A stretch of 61,094 nucleotides of DNA from Bryobacterales bacterium. Lineage in GTDB: Bacteria > Acidobacteriota > Terriglobia > Bryobacterales > Bryobacteraceae. Both the position numbers and the translations under genes were made by a program. How positions within the stretch are numbered: position 1 is the stretch's first letter; the number at the start of each line of letters is the position of its first letter. This document shows positions 51,611-61,094 of the stretch, in pieces. The stretch spans positions 1 through 61,094 of the forward strand of contig PLRS01000063.1 of NCBI GenBank assembly GCA_003164035.1, read 5' to 3'. The notes under the pieces were generated by a model. It saw only the letters and a program-made list of their open reading frames with translations. It searched no databases and was not told the DNA's origin.

Positions 51611-53188
51611 TCAGTGCATCGCCGGAGTCCCCTTCGCCGTCGCCTTTTTCAGCAGCCACACGGCCGGCAGGCACACGGCCATGATCAGCGCGGTCCAGCA
51701 GAACATATCCACGTAGGCCTTGAGGTTCGCCTGCTGCAACAGCATCCCGTTCAGCATGCCGTAGGCTTGCACGCGGGCCACTGGCGCCGCCGAATACCGG
51801 CTCAGCCCGGCGGCGATGGACGAGAACTGCTGCCGGAACACGGGGTCGTACGGCGTCATGTGACCGACCAGGTTCGCCTGATGGGTTTGCGTCATGCGCG
51901 CCATGAATGTCGTGGAGACGGATATGCCGATACTGCCGCCCAGGTTGCGCATCAGGTTGAAGATTCCGCTGGCATTGCCGATTTTCTCCTTGGGAAGCGT
52001 TCCCACCGAAATGGTCATCAGGGGAACCATCACCATGCTCATGCCGAGACCGTACACGATGTTCGGCCAAACGATACTTGCCATGGCCACGTCCAGCGTC
52101 ACCCTGCCTAACATCAGCGTCGCCGCCGCGATACAGGCGACCCCCACCGACATCAACCACCTGGCGTCCACGTAGGACATCAATACACCCACGATCGGCA
52201 TGGCGATCATCGCCCCGATGCCCCTTGGCGCCGTTGCCAGGCCGGCGCTTTGCGAAGTGTAGCCCAGCAGCGTCTGCAGGAACAGCGGGAGCATCGTGAG
52301 GGCGCTGTACATTCCGGCCATCAGGACTGTCGTCAGGACGGTGCCGACCCAGAAATTCCGGTTTCGAAAAACGTGTAAGTCCATGATAGGCTCCGGCGTC
52401 CACAGCTCTCGCACGACCAGCACCAATAGCGCCGCCACCGAAATCACGCTGAACCAGGCGATCCACGTGCTCGCGAACCAATCCTCCTCTTGTCCCTTGT
52501 CCAGCACCACCTGCAAAGTGGCTAGCCAGACGGTAAGCAGCCCGAAGCCGATGGCGTCGATTGTCCCCGCCTTCGCGTTCTTGATGTAGGGAGGGTCTTC
52601 CACGTACCGTCCTATCAGATATACGGCCAGAACCCCGATGGGGATGTTGATGTTGAAGACCCACCGCCAGGAATAATTGTCGGTGATCCATCCGCCCAGA
52701 AACGGGCCGATGATGGGCGCGCCCACCACCCCCAGGGCGAACATCGCCATCGCCATTCCCTGTTTTTCCCGAGGGAAACTCTCCAGCAGAATCGCCTGCG
52801 AGAGCGGTTGCATGGCGCCGCCCCCCGCGCCCTGCAGAATCCGCGCCAGGATGAGAATGGGCATGGACGGGGCCACGCCGCACAGGAACGATGCACCCGT
52901 AAAAAGGATGGTACAGGCCAGCAGGAACCGCTTCCGGCCGAAACGGAGAGCGAACCAGCCGCTGGCAGGCAGCACAATGGCATTGGCAACCAGGTAACTG
53001 GTCAGCACCCAGGTAGCCTCGTCGTTGGTGGACGAGAGGCTGCCCGCCATGTTGGGCAGCGCCACCGAGGTAATCGTCGTGTCCAGGACCTCCATGAACA
53101 CTGCCACCATGACCGCCACGGCGATCAGCCACGGATTTACGCTGGGATGCCATTCAGCGGCGGCGTCTTGGGTGGAAGGCGTACTCAT
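51611..53188 (-). CDS. DHA2-family MFS multidrug transporter (EmrB/QacA type)
   Basis: 525 residues. About 14 hydrophobic segments; motif A-like region WFALRFGRKRFLLACT, motif C-like GAGGGAMQPL, and DTTITSVALPNMAGSL near the N-terminus as in EmrB. Inner-membrane pump of the tripartite system with HlyD (53185) and TolC (54499). ATGA overlap with the HlyD gene. Confidence 0.95.
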   Translation of the reverse strand: MSTPSTQDAAAEWHPSVNPWLIAVAVMVAVFMEVLDTTITSVALPNMAGSLSSTNDEATWVLTSYLVANAIVLPASGWFALRFGRKRFLLACTILFTGASFLCGVAPSMPILILARILQGAGGGAMQPLSQAILLESFPREKQGMAMAMFALGVVGAPIIGPFLGGWITDNYSWRWVFNINIPIGVLAVYLIGRYVEDPPYIKNAKAGTIDAIGFGLLTVWLATLQVVLDKGQEEDWFASTWIAWFSVISVAALLVLVVRELWTPEPIMDLHVFRNRNFWVGTVLTTVLMAGMYSALTMLPLFLQTLLGYTSQSAGLATAPRGIGAMIAMPIVGVLMSYVDARWLMSVGVACIAAATLMLGRVTLDVAMASIVWPNIVYGLGMSMVMVPLMTISVGTLPKEKIGNASGIFNLMRNLGGSIGISVSTTFMARMTQTHQANLVGHMTPYDPVFRQQFSSIAAGLSRYSAAPVARVQAYGMLNGMLLQQANLKAYVDMFCWTALIMAVCLPAVWLLKKATAKGTPAMH

Positions 53189-54477
53189 TGGACCTTGACC
53201 TCGGGTTCCACCGACATACCCGGCCCAATCCGGTATGCCGCCGGCGGCGCCTCATCCAGCACGATCTTGACCGGCACCCGCTGCACCACTTTGACGTAGT
53301 TGCCGGTGGCGTTTTCGGCCGGCAACAAACTGAAGGCCGCGCCGGTTCCGCTCTGGAAACTCTGCACGTGGCCGCGCAGACGAAGCTGCGGGAACGCGTC
53401 CAGTTTCAGTGTCACCGGCTGCCCCGCCCGCATGCGCGTCAATTGCGTCTCTTTGAAGTTGGCCACCACCCAGAGCCGGTCCGAAACCAGCGCCGCCAGC
53501 GGCTGGCCGGTTTGCACAAAATCGCCCGGCTCCACCGATTTGCGCGTGATGTAGCCCGATTCGGGGGCGTATATCCGGGTATAAGACAGAGCCAATTCCG
53601 CCTGCGCCACGGCGGCGCGCTGTTGTTCCACCTGCGCGCGCAAAGACGAGACATCGGCATGGCGCACGTCGATCTGCTGCGGCGCCGATTTCGCCTCGCT
53701 CACCCGGCCCTGCGCCTGTACCACCTGCTCTTCCGCCTGCCGCAATCCGGCCTGGGTGGATACTTCCGCCGCACGGGCTTGCGACAGACGCGCCCTGGCG
53801 GCTACGGTAGCCTGGCTGGCCGCCTGCTGCGCCGCCGCGGTGGATTTGGCCAGCGTTTCGGTGCGGTCCAACTGCTGCTTCGAGACCTCGTCTTTCGCGT
53901 ACATGGCCCGGTAGCGGACGCCGTCCTCGGCGGCGCGGATGGCTTCCGCCTGCGCGGCCGCTTGCTGCGCTTCGGCTTGTCCCATGGCCGCTTCGGCCGC
54001 GCGAATCGCGGCGGCGTCCTCCGCTACCCGCGCCTGCAGGATCTTCACCTGTTCGGCAGCCGCGCCGGCCGCGGCGCCGGTCTGCGTCAGAACCGCCCTG
54101 GTTACGGTCGAAGTAAGCTGCAGGTTCGACTGCGCGCCATCCGCCTTGGCGATCGTATCTTCCAGGCGGGCCCGCGCTTCCGCCGCCCGCGCCTGGTAAT
54201 CGCGGGCGTCGATCTCCGCGATTAGGTCGCCACTATTGACGTGCTGGTTATCCTGCACACACACTTGAAGCACCTGTCCGGCAACCCGCGGACTCACCTG
54301 AATCACGTCTCCCGCCATAAACGCGTCGTCGGTGGATTCGTAGTGCCGCGAATTGAGATAGTAGATTCCCCCGGCCACGGCGGCGATTACGCCCAATCCA
54401 ATGCCTATCCACTTGGCCGCGCGCGTGCGAGGCTGGCTGGCCTGCGCTTTGTCCTCGATAACAGTTTCGTCAACCAT
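53185..54477 (-). CDS. HlyD/EmrA-family periplasmic adaptor
   Basis: 430 residues. One N-terminal TM helix (WIGIGLGVIAAVAGGIYYL), a biotinyl-lipoyl hairpin (VIQVSPRVAGQVLQVCVQDNQHVNSGDLIAEID), long Ala/Gln coiled coils (about 95-290) and a C-terminal barrel (LNRKSVEPGDFVQTGQPLAALV, TLKLDAFPQLRLRGHVQS). Bridges the MFS pump to TolC; overlaps the MFS start. Confidence 0.95.
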   Translation of the reverse strand: MVDETVIEDKAQASQPRTRAAKWIGIGLGVIAAVAGGIYYLNSRHYESTDDAFMAGDVIQVSPRVAGQVLQVCVQDNQHVNSGDLIAEIDARDYQARAAEARARLEDTIAKADGAQSNLQLTSTVTRAVLTQTGAAAGAAAEQVKILQARVAEDAAAIRAAEAAMGQAEAQQAAAQAEAIRAAEDGVRYRAMYAKDEVSKQQLDRTETLAKSTAAAQQAASQATVAARARLSQARAAEVSTQAGLRQAEEQVVQAQGRVSEAKSAPQQIDVRHADVSSLRAQVEQQRAAVAQAELALSYTRIYAPESGYITRKSVEPGDFVQTGQPLAALVSDRLWVVANFKETQLTRMRAGQPVTLKLDAFPQLRLRGHVQSFQSGTGAAFSLLPAENATGNYVKVVQRVPVKIVLDEAPPAAYRIGPGMSVEPEVKVQ

Positions 54478-54498
54478 CTTGTTCTCCGGATATGTCCT

Positions 54499-55836
54499 TT
54501 AGAAAGTGAAATCCCTGGCGCGCCCCAGAGCGGAAAATAAATTCAGCCGCGCGATGTTGAACTGGGCCAGGCTGAGTACCACAACCTGGCGGGCGTTTTC
54601 GAGCTCGGTCTGGGCGCCGGTCACCTCGATGTTGTCCGCCACTCCGTTCCGGAACCGGTCCTCCGCCAGCGAGAGTTCCCGCTCGGCCAGGTCCAGGTTC
54701 TTTTGCGCCGCCCGCATCTGGTCCTGCCGCGTGGCCAGGTTGTCGAGAGCCTGCCGCACGTCCTTCTCCACCGCGGCTCGAAGGTCCGTTAACTGCATCT
54801 CGGCCTGGCGGACTTCGCTGGTCGCAGCCTGCACTTCCGCCCGCGTGCGCCCGCCATCGAAGATGGGAACGTCGATGCGGATGCCCACGCTGCGTGTCGG
54901 CAAGTCCGTTTGGTTGGGCTTCAACCCGCTGCTGCCGTAGTCGCCGAATGCCGAAACCGAAGGCACCCATCCTCCGATCGCCGCCTTCCGTTCCGCTTCC
55001 GCGATCCGTAATTGTTCCGAGGCCACCGACAACTCCAGCCGCTCCCCGAGCGCCTGCTGGATCGCCTGGCCTGCCTCCGGCGGCGGTTGCGGATCGAATC
55101 GCATCGCATCGGCCGGCGCCAACGGCGCCCCGAGCGGCGCGCCGATCGTGCGAAGCAGGTTCAATCGGGCCGTATCGAGGTTGGTGCGGGCCTGCGCAAG
55201 CTGCACCTGTTGACTTGCCAGCCGGGTCTCGGCCCGCGCCACGTCAAGCCCGGTCGCGATGCCGGCGTTTCGCTGGTTCGTTGCCAGGTCGAGAAGCTGG
55301 CGGGCGAGCCGCACATTCGCTTCCGCCGCCGCCACCGACTGGCCGGTCTCAAGCAACTCGATATACGCCAGGGCCGTCGCCGTGGTGACCTGCTGCTCCG
55401 CCAAACGCCGCTGCCGCTCCGCCAGTTGCACCCCGTAACGCGTCGCCTGATAGCGGCGGATCGACGCCAGGTTGAACAGGCTCTGCACCGCCCGCGCGCG
55501 AGCGTCGAAGTTGTCCCACGGCCCGAGGAAGGCCGGCAGGCCCGGCACGTGGAAAGCGGAGGACGTCAGTCCTTGCGCCGCCAGGTTCTCCGTGAGGCTC
55601 ATCTGGTAGGCCGCCCCGCTGACGTTCGGCAACAGCGCCGCAAGCCCGATCCCCCGTTGCGCCCGCGATTCCACCGTCCGCTCCTGGGCCAGCTTCGCCT
55701 GCAGGTTGTTCTTGAGCGCCTGCTCGACTGCCTGCGCCAGCGTCAGCTCCGGCGGCGTAACCGCAGTCTGCGCGCACGCTGCCGTTGCAAATAGCAGCGC
55801 AAATAGGTACTTCGATAACGATCGATCCTGGAACAT
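54499..55836 (-). CDS. TolC-family outer-membrane efflux protein
   Basis: 445 residues from the ATG at 55836, with AAGGTGAG just upstream; an open frame extends to 55881. Signal peptide with YLFALLFATAACAQT (Cys suggests a lipoprotein). Two OEP repeats with coiled coils (LTLAQAVEQALKNNLQAKLAQER and VASEQLRIAEAERKAAIGG). Completes the DHA2 tripartite efflux operon. Confidence 0.93.
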   Translation of the reverse strand: MFQDRSLSKYLFALLFATAACAQTAVTPPELTLAQAVEQALKNNLQAKLAQERTVESRAQRGIGLAALLPNVSGAAYQMSLTENLAAQGLTSSAFHVPGLPAFLGPWDNFDARARAVQSLFNLASIRRYQATRYGVQLAERQRRLAEQQVTTATALAYIELLETGQSVAAAEANVRLARQLLDLATNQRNAGIATGLDVARAETRLASQQVQLAQARTNLDTARLNLLRTIGAPLGAPLAPADAMRFDPQPPPEAGQAIQQALGERLELSVASEQLRIAEAERKAAIGGWVPSVSAFGDYGSSGLKPNQTDLPTRSVGIRIDVPIFDGGRTRAEVQAATSEVRQAEMQLTDLRAAVEKDVRQALDNLATRQDQMRAAQKNLDLAERELSLAEDRFRNGVADNIEVTGAQTELENARQVVVLSLAQFNIARLNLFSALGRARDFTF

Positions 55837-55865
55837 CTCACCTTCCCTTATCGGTGTAGGGAAAC

Positions 55866-55879
55866 GCAATATGATCGCC
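55866..55879 (-). promoter_or_regulatory. Sigma-54 (-24/-12) promoter of the efflux operon
   Basis: On the minus strand TGGCGATCATATTGC has GG at 55879-55878 and GC at 55867-55866 with exactly ten bases between, the RpoN promoter geometry. It is 30 nt before the TolC start. Together with the adjacent sigma-54 activator, this is a well-supported pairing. Confidence 0.75.
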
Positions 55880-55943
55880 ACGATGTAGTAGGCTTAGAAT
55901 GAATGGTTTATAAGTGTCCGGCCGACGATCTTTCCGTCCAATT

Positions 55944-55975
55944 CGGTAATTGCCGATCAATTGCCGAAATTACCG
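55944..55975. promoter_or_regulatory. Palindromic upstream activator site
   Basis: CGGTAATT (55944-55951) and AATTACCG (55968-55975) form an 8-bp inverted repeat around 16 nt, with two internal GCCGATCAATTGCCG copies. It lies about 65-110 bp upstream of the sigma-54 promoter and overlaps the 3' end of the activator gene. Likely its enhancer site. Confidence 0.7.
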
Positions 55976-58069
55976 GTATTGACGCTCAATATGGAGCTTC
56001 TTCATCCGCGATTGCAGAGTGGTTCGGCGAATACCCAGTCGGGCTGCCGCGCCGTCGGGGCCGGCGACCTTTCCGTCCGACTCGCTCAACGCCAAAAGTA
56101 TCCGTTCCCGTTCGGCGCTTTCTTCCAGTCGCGGCCTTCGCAACGGCTGAGGAACCGATTTGGTAATTTCCGGAACGGCGAGCTGCAGCACCGAGCCGGA
56201 ACTGAGGATGACGGAGCGCTCAATCACGTTCTGCAACTCGCGGATGTTGCCCGGCCACTCGTATTTCGTCAGAGCTTCCATGGCGGCCGAAGGAATCGAC
56301 TCGATGGGACGGTTCATTCGCTTGGCGTGTTTCTGCGTAAAATAGCGGACCAGCAGGGCAACGTCTTCCTTCCGCTCCCGCAGCGGTGGAACCGTCAACG
56401 GAAATACATGCAGCCGGTAGTAGAGGTCGCTGCGGAACTTGCCTTCGTCAACCATCTCTTTCAGGTTCCGGTTGGTGGCGGCGATGAGACGGGCATCCAC
56501 CTTGATTGTCCGGTTGCCGCCGAGCCGCTCCAGTTCCTGCTCCTGGATGGCCCGCAGCAGCTTTGACTGAAGCTCAAGCGGGATTTCGCCGATCTCGTCC
56601 AGGAATAGCGTCCCCTGGTGGGCCAGCTCGAACCGCCCGATCTTCTGCGCGAAGGCGCCGGTGAACGAGCCCTTCTCGTGCCCGAACAGCTCGCTTTCCA
56701 ATAGGTTGGCCGGAATGGCGGCACAATTGACTTTGATGAATGAGCGTTCCTTGCGTCCGCTCAGGTCGTGAAGAGCCCGGGCGACCAATTCCTTGCCGGT
56801 TCCCGTCTCGCCTTGGATGAGTACCGTCGCATCCGTCGGAGCCACCACCTGAATGCCCCTGAGCACGGCCTGAAACGCCGGGCTTTCCCCGATCATGTTG
56901 CCCACGTTCTGATCGAAGCGGATCTCGTTTTCCAGGTACAGCTTTTCCGTCGCCAGCTTGTCCTTGAGCTGCGAAAGCTCTCGGTAAGCCAGCGAGTTTT
57001 CCGTCGCAATGGCAATCTGGCTCGCCACCTGCACCAGCAGATCCACCTCGTCTTCGGTGAACGGCTCACCGCTCTTCCGCGCCAGGTCGAGAACTCCCAA
57101 CATTCCGTTTGCCCCCGCCAGCGGAATCGAACAGCCCGAGCAAAGTCCTATGTCGGCGTACTTGCGGTAGAGCGGCGAGGGAAAGCGCTCGTAGTCGAGT
57201 CCGGTGGTCACGACCGGCTTCCCGGTGGCCAGCGCTTCGCCGGTAGGCAAACCTTCGGGCCGGCCCGAAGTCTCCTCCGGCTCGAACTGCAAGCCTCCCG
57301 GCGAGTGCAGCCCTTTCAGGTGTATTTCTCCGGTAGCTTTGTCCAGCAATGTCACCGCGGCGAAGTCGTGCGCTACCACGCGGCTGAGTTGTTCGGATAT
57401 CGCCGAAAACAGCTCATCCATCGGCAGCTTCGAAACCAGTGCGTTGGTGATCTCAAACGACGCCCGCATCCGGTCCCGCTCCCGCACCAACGCCTGCCTG
57501 GTGAGATATCCGTCCACCGAAACCGCCACTTCCGACGCCACCCGCTGCAGAAACGCCAGGGCTTCGCCGTCGGGCGTGAATGGCGTGGTAAACCCGAATC
57601 CAAGTATCCCGAGCCGGCGGTCGCCGTTCGAAAGAGGCACCAGGGTCAAGGCGTGTATACCCTCTTCCAGAGCTTCCTGGATCACACCGCCCCATCGGGT
57701 CTCGTTCTCCAGCGGCGATACGATCAGTGGCTTCTGCTCGCGCCAGACCCATGCGCCGATGTGGTCGCTGTCCGCGGGAATGACGAATTCCTTGTCCTTG
57801 TACGGCCTGGTTGCGCTGATCGCATGCACGCGAAGCCGATCGTGAACCGGATCGTGCAGCACCAGCGCCAAAAAGTCGAACGAAACCACACGGCGCAGCG
57901 AGCCCGCCAGCGAGTTGCACAGAGTCTCCAGATCGCTGTGGCCGGCGATCGATTGCGAAAGATCGAAAAGCGCCTTGTAGATTACCGCATCCGGAGCTCC
58001 CACACCGAAGATGCTATCAGTTGGTGCCGGGAGCGGCAATGAACATTGGCAAATGGCCGCCGTGAGCAT
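55970..58069 (-). CDS. GAF-GAF-AAA+ sigma-54-dependent activator
   Basis: Up to 699 residues. GAF1 about 40-185, GAF2 about 200-355, AAA+ central domain (Walker A GETGTGKE at 420-427; sigma-54-contact loop GSFTGA at 467-472, Ala replaced by Ser; Walker [10 protein letters not shown] at 488-496; RPLRERKED-type R-fingers near 560), and a C-terminal Fis-type HTH ([19 protein letters not shown]). The true start may be later than 58069, e.g. the GTG before [11 protein letters not shown]. Same orientation as the efflux operon, which begins 134 nt downstream. Confidence 0.93.
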   Translation of the reverse strand: MLTAAICQCSLPLPAPTDSIFGVGAPDAVIYKALFDLSQSIAGHSDLETLCNSLAGSLRRVVSFDFLALVLHDPVHDRLRVHAISATRPYKDKEFVIPADSDHIGAWVWREQKPLIVSPLENETRWGGVIQEALEEGIHALTLVPLSNGDRRLGILGFGFTTPFTPDGEALAFLQRVASEVAVSVDGYLTRQALVRERDRMRASFEITNALVSKLPMDELFSAISEQLSRVVAHDFAAVTLLDKATGEIHLKGLHSPGGLQFEPEETSGRPEGLPTGEALATGKPVVTTGLDYERFPSPLYRKYADIGLCSGCSIPLAGANGMLGVLDLARKSGEPFTEDEVDLLVQVASQIAIATENSLAYRELSQLKDKLATEKLYLENEIRFDQNVGNMIGESPAFQAVLRGIQVVAPTDATVLIQGETGTGKELVARALHDLSGRKERSFIKVNCAAIPANLLESELFGHEKGSFTGAFAQKIGRFELAHQGTLFLDEIGEIPLELQSKLLRAIQEQELERLGGNRTIKVDARLIAATNRNLKEMVDEGKFRSDLYYRLHVFPLTVPPLRERKEDVALLVRYFTQKHAKRMNRPIESIPSAAMEALTKYEWPGNIRELQNVIERSVILSSGSVLQLAVPEITKSVPQPLRRPRLEESAERERILLALSESDGKVAGPDGAAARLGIRRTTLQSRMKKLHIERQYR

Positions 58070-58359
58070 GGGTCAATCCTCGAAGCCGGTCTTCCTATCG
58101 GTTGGTCTCCACGAGATGAATGCACTTCGATCTCCACGAAAGCCCAACAGGATTTCGCTGCTCGATATGCCCGCCGGCCGGCGTTTGCCGAAGCAAGTGC
58201 CGAAACCTCGTCACCGAGAAGGGGAGAATCGGGAATCCGAGCCGCCGATCAACGCCCTTTTGCGCCCGGACGAGCAAGTTAGCCCATTTGGTACGCCGGA
58301 TGCACTTGCCTTGCGCGCCGGACGCCGCGGTTTCGTGTGCATCCGCTTAAGAATACGGT

Positions 58360-58644
58360 ATGGACGACGGACACACAAATGGGTTATCCGTTCCGGATGC
58401 CCTGATCGCCTGGGCCACTGCCGGCGCGCTGATCGCCTTCGGGGTCGTGTTCTTCGACGATGCCGTGATTATGGGGCGCACTATTCTTGCGCTCGGCCTT
58501 CTCAGCGCCGCCAACGAAGGACTGAAGCTGGGCGCACCGCGCGGCGCATCGCGTGGCGGTTACCGGCGGGTCAGGTTGCTTCTTGCAGTTGCCTACGTGG
58601 CCCTGGTGCTGGCCGGTTTTCTTTTTCCGCCGGCCGTGCCGTAA
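58360..58644 (+). CDS. Small membrane protein
   Basis: 94 residues. Two or three hydrophobic helices (ALIAWATAGALIAFGVVFF, IILALGLLSAAN, LLLAVAYVALVLAGFLF) with a basic loop. No recognised family and no strong RBS. The 58070-58359 gap upstream shows no gene. Confidence 0.5.
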   Translation: MDDGHTNGLSVPDALIAWATAGALIAFGVVFFDDAVIMGRTILALGLLSAANEGLKLGAPRGASRGGYRRVRLLLAVAYVALVLAGFLFPPAVP

Positions 58645-58672
58645 GAAGTACGAAAAGCCGCTTTGAACTCTC

Positions 58673-58894
58673 TCACTGCTTGGCGTGGCCGTTGGTGCTG
58701 CGCCCGATTGTCGCTATGAGGGGTTGCAGGTTGGCTTCGGTTTTTCGCTGGGCGGCGGCGAGGGCGCGCAGGTCCTTGCGCGTCTCGACCGTGAGGCGGC
58801 GGGTTTCGACTACCATTCCCATGCCTTCGCGTACCAGGTCGCGGATGACGGAGATTTGCTGGTCGTGGCGTTCGAGGCGCTGTTTTGTGGTCAT
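58673..58894 (-). CDS. Small coiled-coil protein
   Basis: 73 residues. Entirely helical and charged (RLERHDQQISVIRDLVREGM, RRLTVETRKDLRALAAAQRKTEANL). No membrane helix or signal. No clear Shine-Dalgarno upstream. Unknown function. Confidence 0.5.
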   Translation of the reverse strand: MTTKQRLERHDQQISVIRDLVREGMGMVVETRRLTVETRKDLRALAAAQRKTEANLQPLIATIGRSTNGHAKQ

Positions 58895-59034
58895 GGGAGG
58901 TGGCGTCTCTCTTTCTTATTTTTGCACGGTGTAGGGGTTTCGCTAGCGGGGGCCGTGCGGCGGCGTGCCGCGTTTTGAACGGCCGAACGCGACCGGCGTG
59001 CATGCGGCCCGCGAATTCTATAGAATAATCGTCG

Positions 59035-60072
59035 ATGTCACACACTACTTCGGTCCGTTTCGCTCCGCTGGCGGTGGTTGGCCTGGTCGCCATCTGTTCG
59101 GCAGGTTTTCTGGCTGCATTCAGCGATTCCTCCTCCGCGGCGGTTTCGCATGGGTGGTTGTTGATTGCCAATAAGGGGGACCAGAGCCTGGGGATTGTCG
59201 ACCCGGCGGGTAACCGGCAGATCGCGGAAATCCCGGAAGGCGGCGTCACCGGCCATGAGGTGATCGCATCGCCGGACGGGAAAACGGGGTACGTCCCCAT
59301 TTACGGTAACTCCGGCGTGGGCAAGCCAGGCACCGACGGGACTAAGCTGGTGGCCATCGATTTGGCGGCCCGCAAGGTAGTGGGAACGCTCGATTTCGGT
59401 CACGGCGTGCGGCCGCATTGCCCGGTATTCGGACCGAAAAACGGGCTGTTGTATGTGACTACGGAACTGGACCGGACGGTCAGCATTATCGACCCCCATA
59501 CGCTCAAAATAGTGGGGACAGTCCCCACCGGACAGGCGGAATCGCACATGCTGGCCATCACCCGCGACGGCAAGCGCGGCTATACCGCCAATGTGGGGCC
59601 AGGCACGGTTTCGGTCCTCGATCTGGAAGCGCGCAAGACGTTGAAAATCATTCCGGTTTCGGGCGAGACGCAGCGCATCTCGCTTTCCGTGGACGACCGC
59701 TGGGCTTTCACCGCCGACCAGACCAAGCCGCGCCTGGCAGCCATCGACACTGCGACCGATCAAGTGGCGAAATGGGTCGACCTGCCCGCCCCCGGCTACG
59801 GCACCGCACCCACGCTGGACGGCAAGTGGCTGGTGGTGGCCGTGCCCGGTGCCAGGCAGGTGGCCGTGGTCGACCTTGCCACCATGAAAGTGGCGCACAC
59901 CATCGACGTGCCGGCCGCGCCGCAGGAAGTGCTCGTCCGGCCCGACAACCAGGTTGCCTACGTTTCCTGCGACGCCAGCGCCAAGATCGCCGCCATCGAC
60001 ATTTCGACCTGGAAAGTTACCGCCCTAATCGACGCCGGCAAAACTGCCGATGGATTGGCGTGGGCGCGGTAG
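59035..60072 (+). CDS. YncE-like beta-propeller protein
   Basis: 345 residues. N-terminal hydrophobic segment (PLAVVGLVAICSAGFLAAF) as signal/anchor, then seven repeating blades with DLxxxKVVGTLDF or PHTLKIVGTVPTG and NVGPGTVSVLDLEARKT type sequences. Blade pattern fits YVTN/YncE propellers used in extracellular or periplasmic binding. No catalytic motif. Confidence 0.88.
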   Translation: MSHTTSVRFAPLAVVGLVAICSAGFLAAFSDSSSAAVSHGWLLIANKGDQSLGIVDPAGNRQIAEIPEGGVTGHEVIASPDGKTGYVPIYGNSGVGKPGTDGTKLVAIDLAARKVVGTLDFGHGVRPHCPVFGPKNGLLYVTTELDRTVSIIDPHTLKIVGTVPTGQAESHMLAITRDGKRGYTANVGPGTVSVLDLEARKTLKIIPVSGETQRISLSVDDRWAFTADQTKPRLAAIDTATDQVAKWVDLPAPGYGTAPTLDGKWLVVAVPGARQVAVVDLATMKVAHTIDVPAAPQEVLVRPDNQVAYVSCDASAKIAAIDISTWKVTALIDAGKTADGLAWAR

Positions 60073-60079
60073 GGGAGAT

Positions 60080-60772
60080 CTACCAGCCTACCGGTTCCCC
60101 CGGCCGGAGCGGCCAGATTTCGGTTCCGGTCCCGGCTACCAGCTCGGCCAGTTGGGCGGGCGTTCCGGTCAAAGCCGGAAAAGTACCGTAATGCATGGGA
60201 ATGACTTTCCCTGCCTTCAGCAGACGGCAGGCGAGAGCGGCTTCGACCGGGCTCATGGTGTAGAGACCGCCGATGGGCAGAAAGGCGAGCTCCGGATGGT
60301 AGAGCTGCTCGATGAGCTGCATGTCGGTAAAGACGTTGGTGTCGCCGGCGAAGTAGATGGCACGGCCGTCGGCAAAGCGCAGCACGTAACCGGCCGCTTC
60401 CCCGCCGTAAATGATCTTACCGTCGTCGAGGATGCCGCAGCTATGCACCGCGTGGGTCATGGTAATGGTGACCTCGCCAACTTTCTGCGAGCCGCCTTTG
60501 TTCATGGGACGGGTGGCCTTGATCCCCTTCGATTCGAGCCAGTGACAAGTCTCGAAAATGGCGACCACATCCGAGGCGAAGCGCGCAGCCAGCGGCACGG
60601 CGTCGTGAATGTGATCGAAGTGCCCGTGCGAAATGCAAATGGTATCGATGCGATCGAAGTCGAACCCCGTGGGGAAGGCGGGGTTGCCCTCAGTCCACGG
60701 ATCGAGTAAGAGCACTTCTCCGGAAGCAAGACGCAACTGAACGGTGCCGTGGCCTAGCCAGGTGATTTCCAT
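60080..60772 (-). CDS. UPF0173 metal-dependent hydrolase (MBL fold)
   Basis: 230 residues from the ATG at 60772; the frame is open to 60853. MEITWLGHGTVQL start and the metallo-beta-lactamase zinc motif SHGHFDH, then THAVHSCG, GDTNVF and the late HYGTFP. Length and motifs match UPF0173 proteins of unknown substrate. Confidence 0.93.
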   Translation of the reverse strand: MEITWLGHGTVQLRLASGEVLLLDPWTEGNPAFPTGFDFDRIDTICISHGHFDHIHDAVPLAARFASDVVAIFETCHWLESKGIKATRPMNKGGSQKVGEVTITMTHAVHSCGILDDGKIIYGGEAAGYVLRFADGRAIYFAGDTNVFTDMQLIEQLYHPELAFLPIGGLYTMSPVEAALACRLLKAGKVIPMHYGTFPALTGTPAQLAELVAGTGTEIWPLRPGEPVGW

Positions 60773-60849
60773 ATCCGCGATTATGCCAGAAACCACCGCG
60801 GCGCGGCCTGCCACGCTGGAAATCCTGTCGTGGCTCTCCGCCGAGCCCC

Positions 60850-61094
60850 TCACTTCTTGTGCAGCGTGTACGCCATCGGTCCCAGCTCCGTGGCCGCGGC
60901 CTGCTGGAACCCAGTGGCATTGCCTTGCGGGAGCTGGTTGCCGTTTTGGTCGAACACGTTAGCCACCGTGCTGGCCACGTTCAGGGTCAGTGCGGTTTTC
61001 AGCGGCACCGCGATCTGGTAGTTCCGCCCGGTCACGTCGGTGGAGGCGAAGCGGGCGTGCCGGTAGAGCTTATCGGGCCCCTTGAGGATGAGCT
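60850..61094 (-). CDS. C-terminal part of an unknown protein (cut by window end)
   Basis: In frame to the window edge: LILKGPDKLYRHARFASTD, then TGRNYQIAVPLKTAL ... QAAATELGPMAYTLHKK and a stop at 60850-60852. No family recognised. A GTG at 61035 is only an internal codon. Confidence 0.6.
   Translation of the reverse strand, partial: LILKGPDKLYRHARFASTDVTGRNYQIAVPLKTALTLNVASTVANVFDQNGNQLPQGNATGFQQAAATELGPMAYTLHKK

Overview
The window looks like a chromosomal segment of an Acidobacteriota bacterium, probably of the Solibacter/Bryobacterales type. This is inferred from the high GC content, the many secreted or beta-propeller proteins, the tatA-tatC pair, DUF2934, several ECF sigma/anti-sigma modules, abundant small toxin-antitoxin genes, and interspersed palindromic intergenic repeats. 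No rRNA or other taxonomic marker is present, so the placement is inference.

Layout. 0.2-7 kb: a degenerate prolyl-tRNA-synthetase-like gene faces a tight minus-strand operon encoding NfeD protease, slipin, SPOR protein, LipA and Lnt. 7.1-8.1 kb: a DUF2934 protein and LexA. 8.2-15.1 kb: an accessory strip with palindromic repeats, a frameshifted TPR/STAND remnant, a methyltransferase, a D-threonine-aldolase-type enzyme, a ParD/ParE-type pair, an FRG-domain protein and a DUF433 antitoxin whose DUF5615 toxin has an internal deletion. 15.2-20.6 kb: two convergent ECF sigma/anti-sigma modules, one driving two HEAT-repeat proteins and the other a Spy/CpxP-like protein. 20.8-27.7 kb: an S9-peptidase-like pseudoenzyme, a 1003-residue zinc-ribbon/low-complexity/LamG-like membrane protein and a TPR protein. 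27.9-33.5 kb: tatA-tatC, two small paralogues, a methyltransferase, tRNA-Ala(CGC), DinB and a class V aminotransferase. 33.7-40.1 kb: an unusual four-gene operon of TolC-like protein, Tat-exported PhnD-like binding protein and two histidine kinases. 40.1-43.6 kb: a GH32 enzyme and a frameshifted NHL/choice-of-anchor protein.

43.9-49 kb is the most mobile-looking part. A second FRG-domain gene, an IS5-type element and a DUF2188 gene lie between two directly repeated copies of the last ~330 bp of a CocE/NonD hydrolase gene. 48.9-51.5 kb holds a glycosyltransferase, a YggS-type PLP protein and a GNAT/DUF1778 toxin-antitoxin pair. 51.6-58.1 kb is a tripartite efflux operon (TolC, HlyD, DHA2 MFS) behind a good sigma-54 promoter and a palindrome, next to a GAF-GAF sigma-54 activator. 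58.3-61.1 kb ends with small proteins, a YncE-like propeller, an MBL-fold hydrolase and a partial gene.

The strongest candidates for something new are the repeat-flanked FRG module, the TolC/PhnD/kinase operon, the prolyl-tRNA-synthetase-like protein that keeps its editing domain but appears to have lost its catalytic core, and the family of intergenic hairpin elements with GTGGGGC ends.
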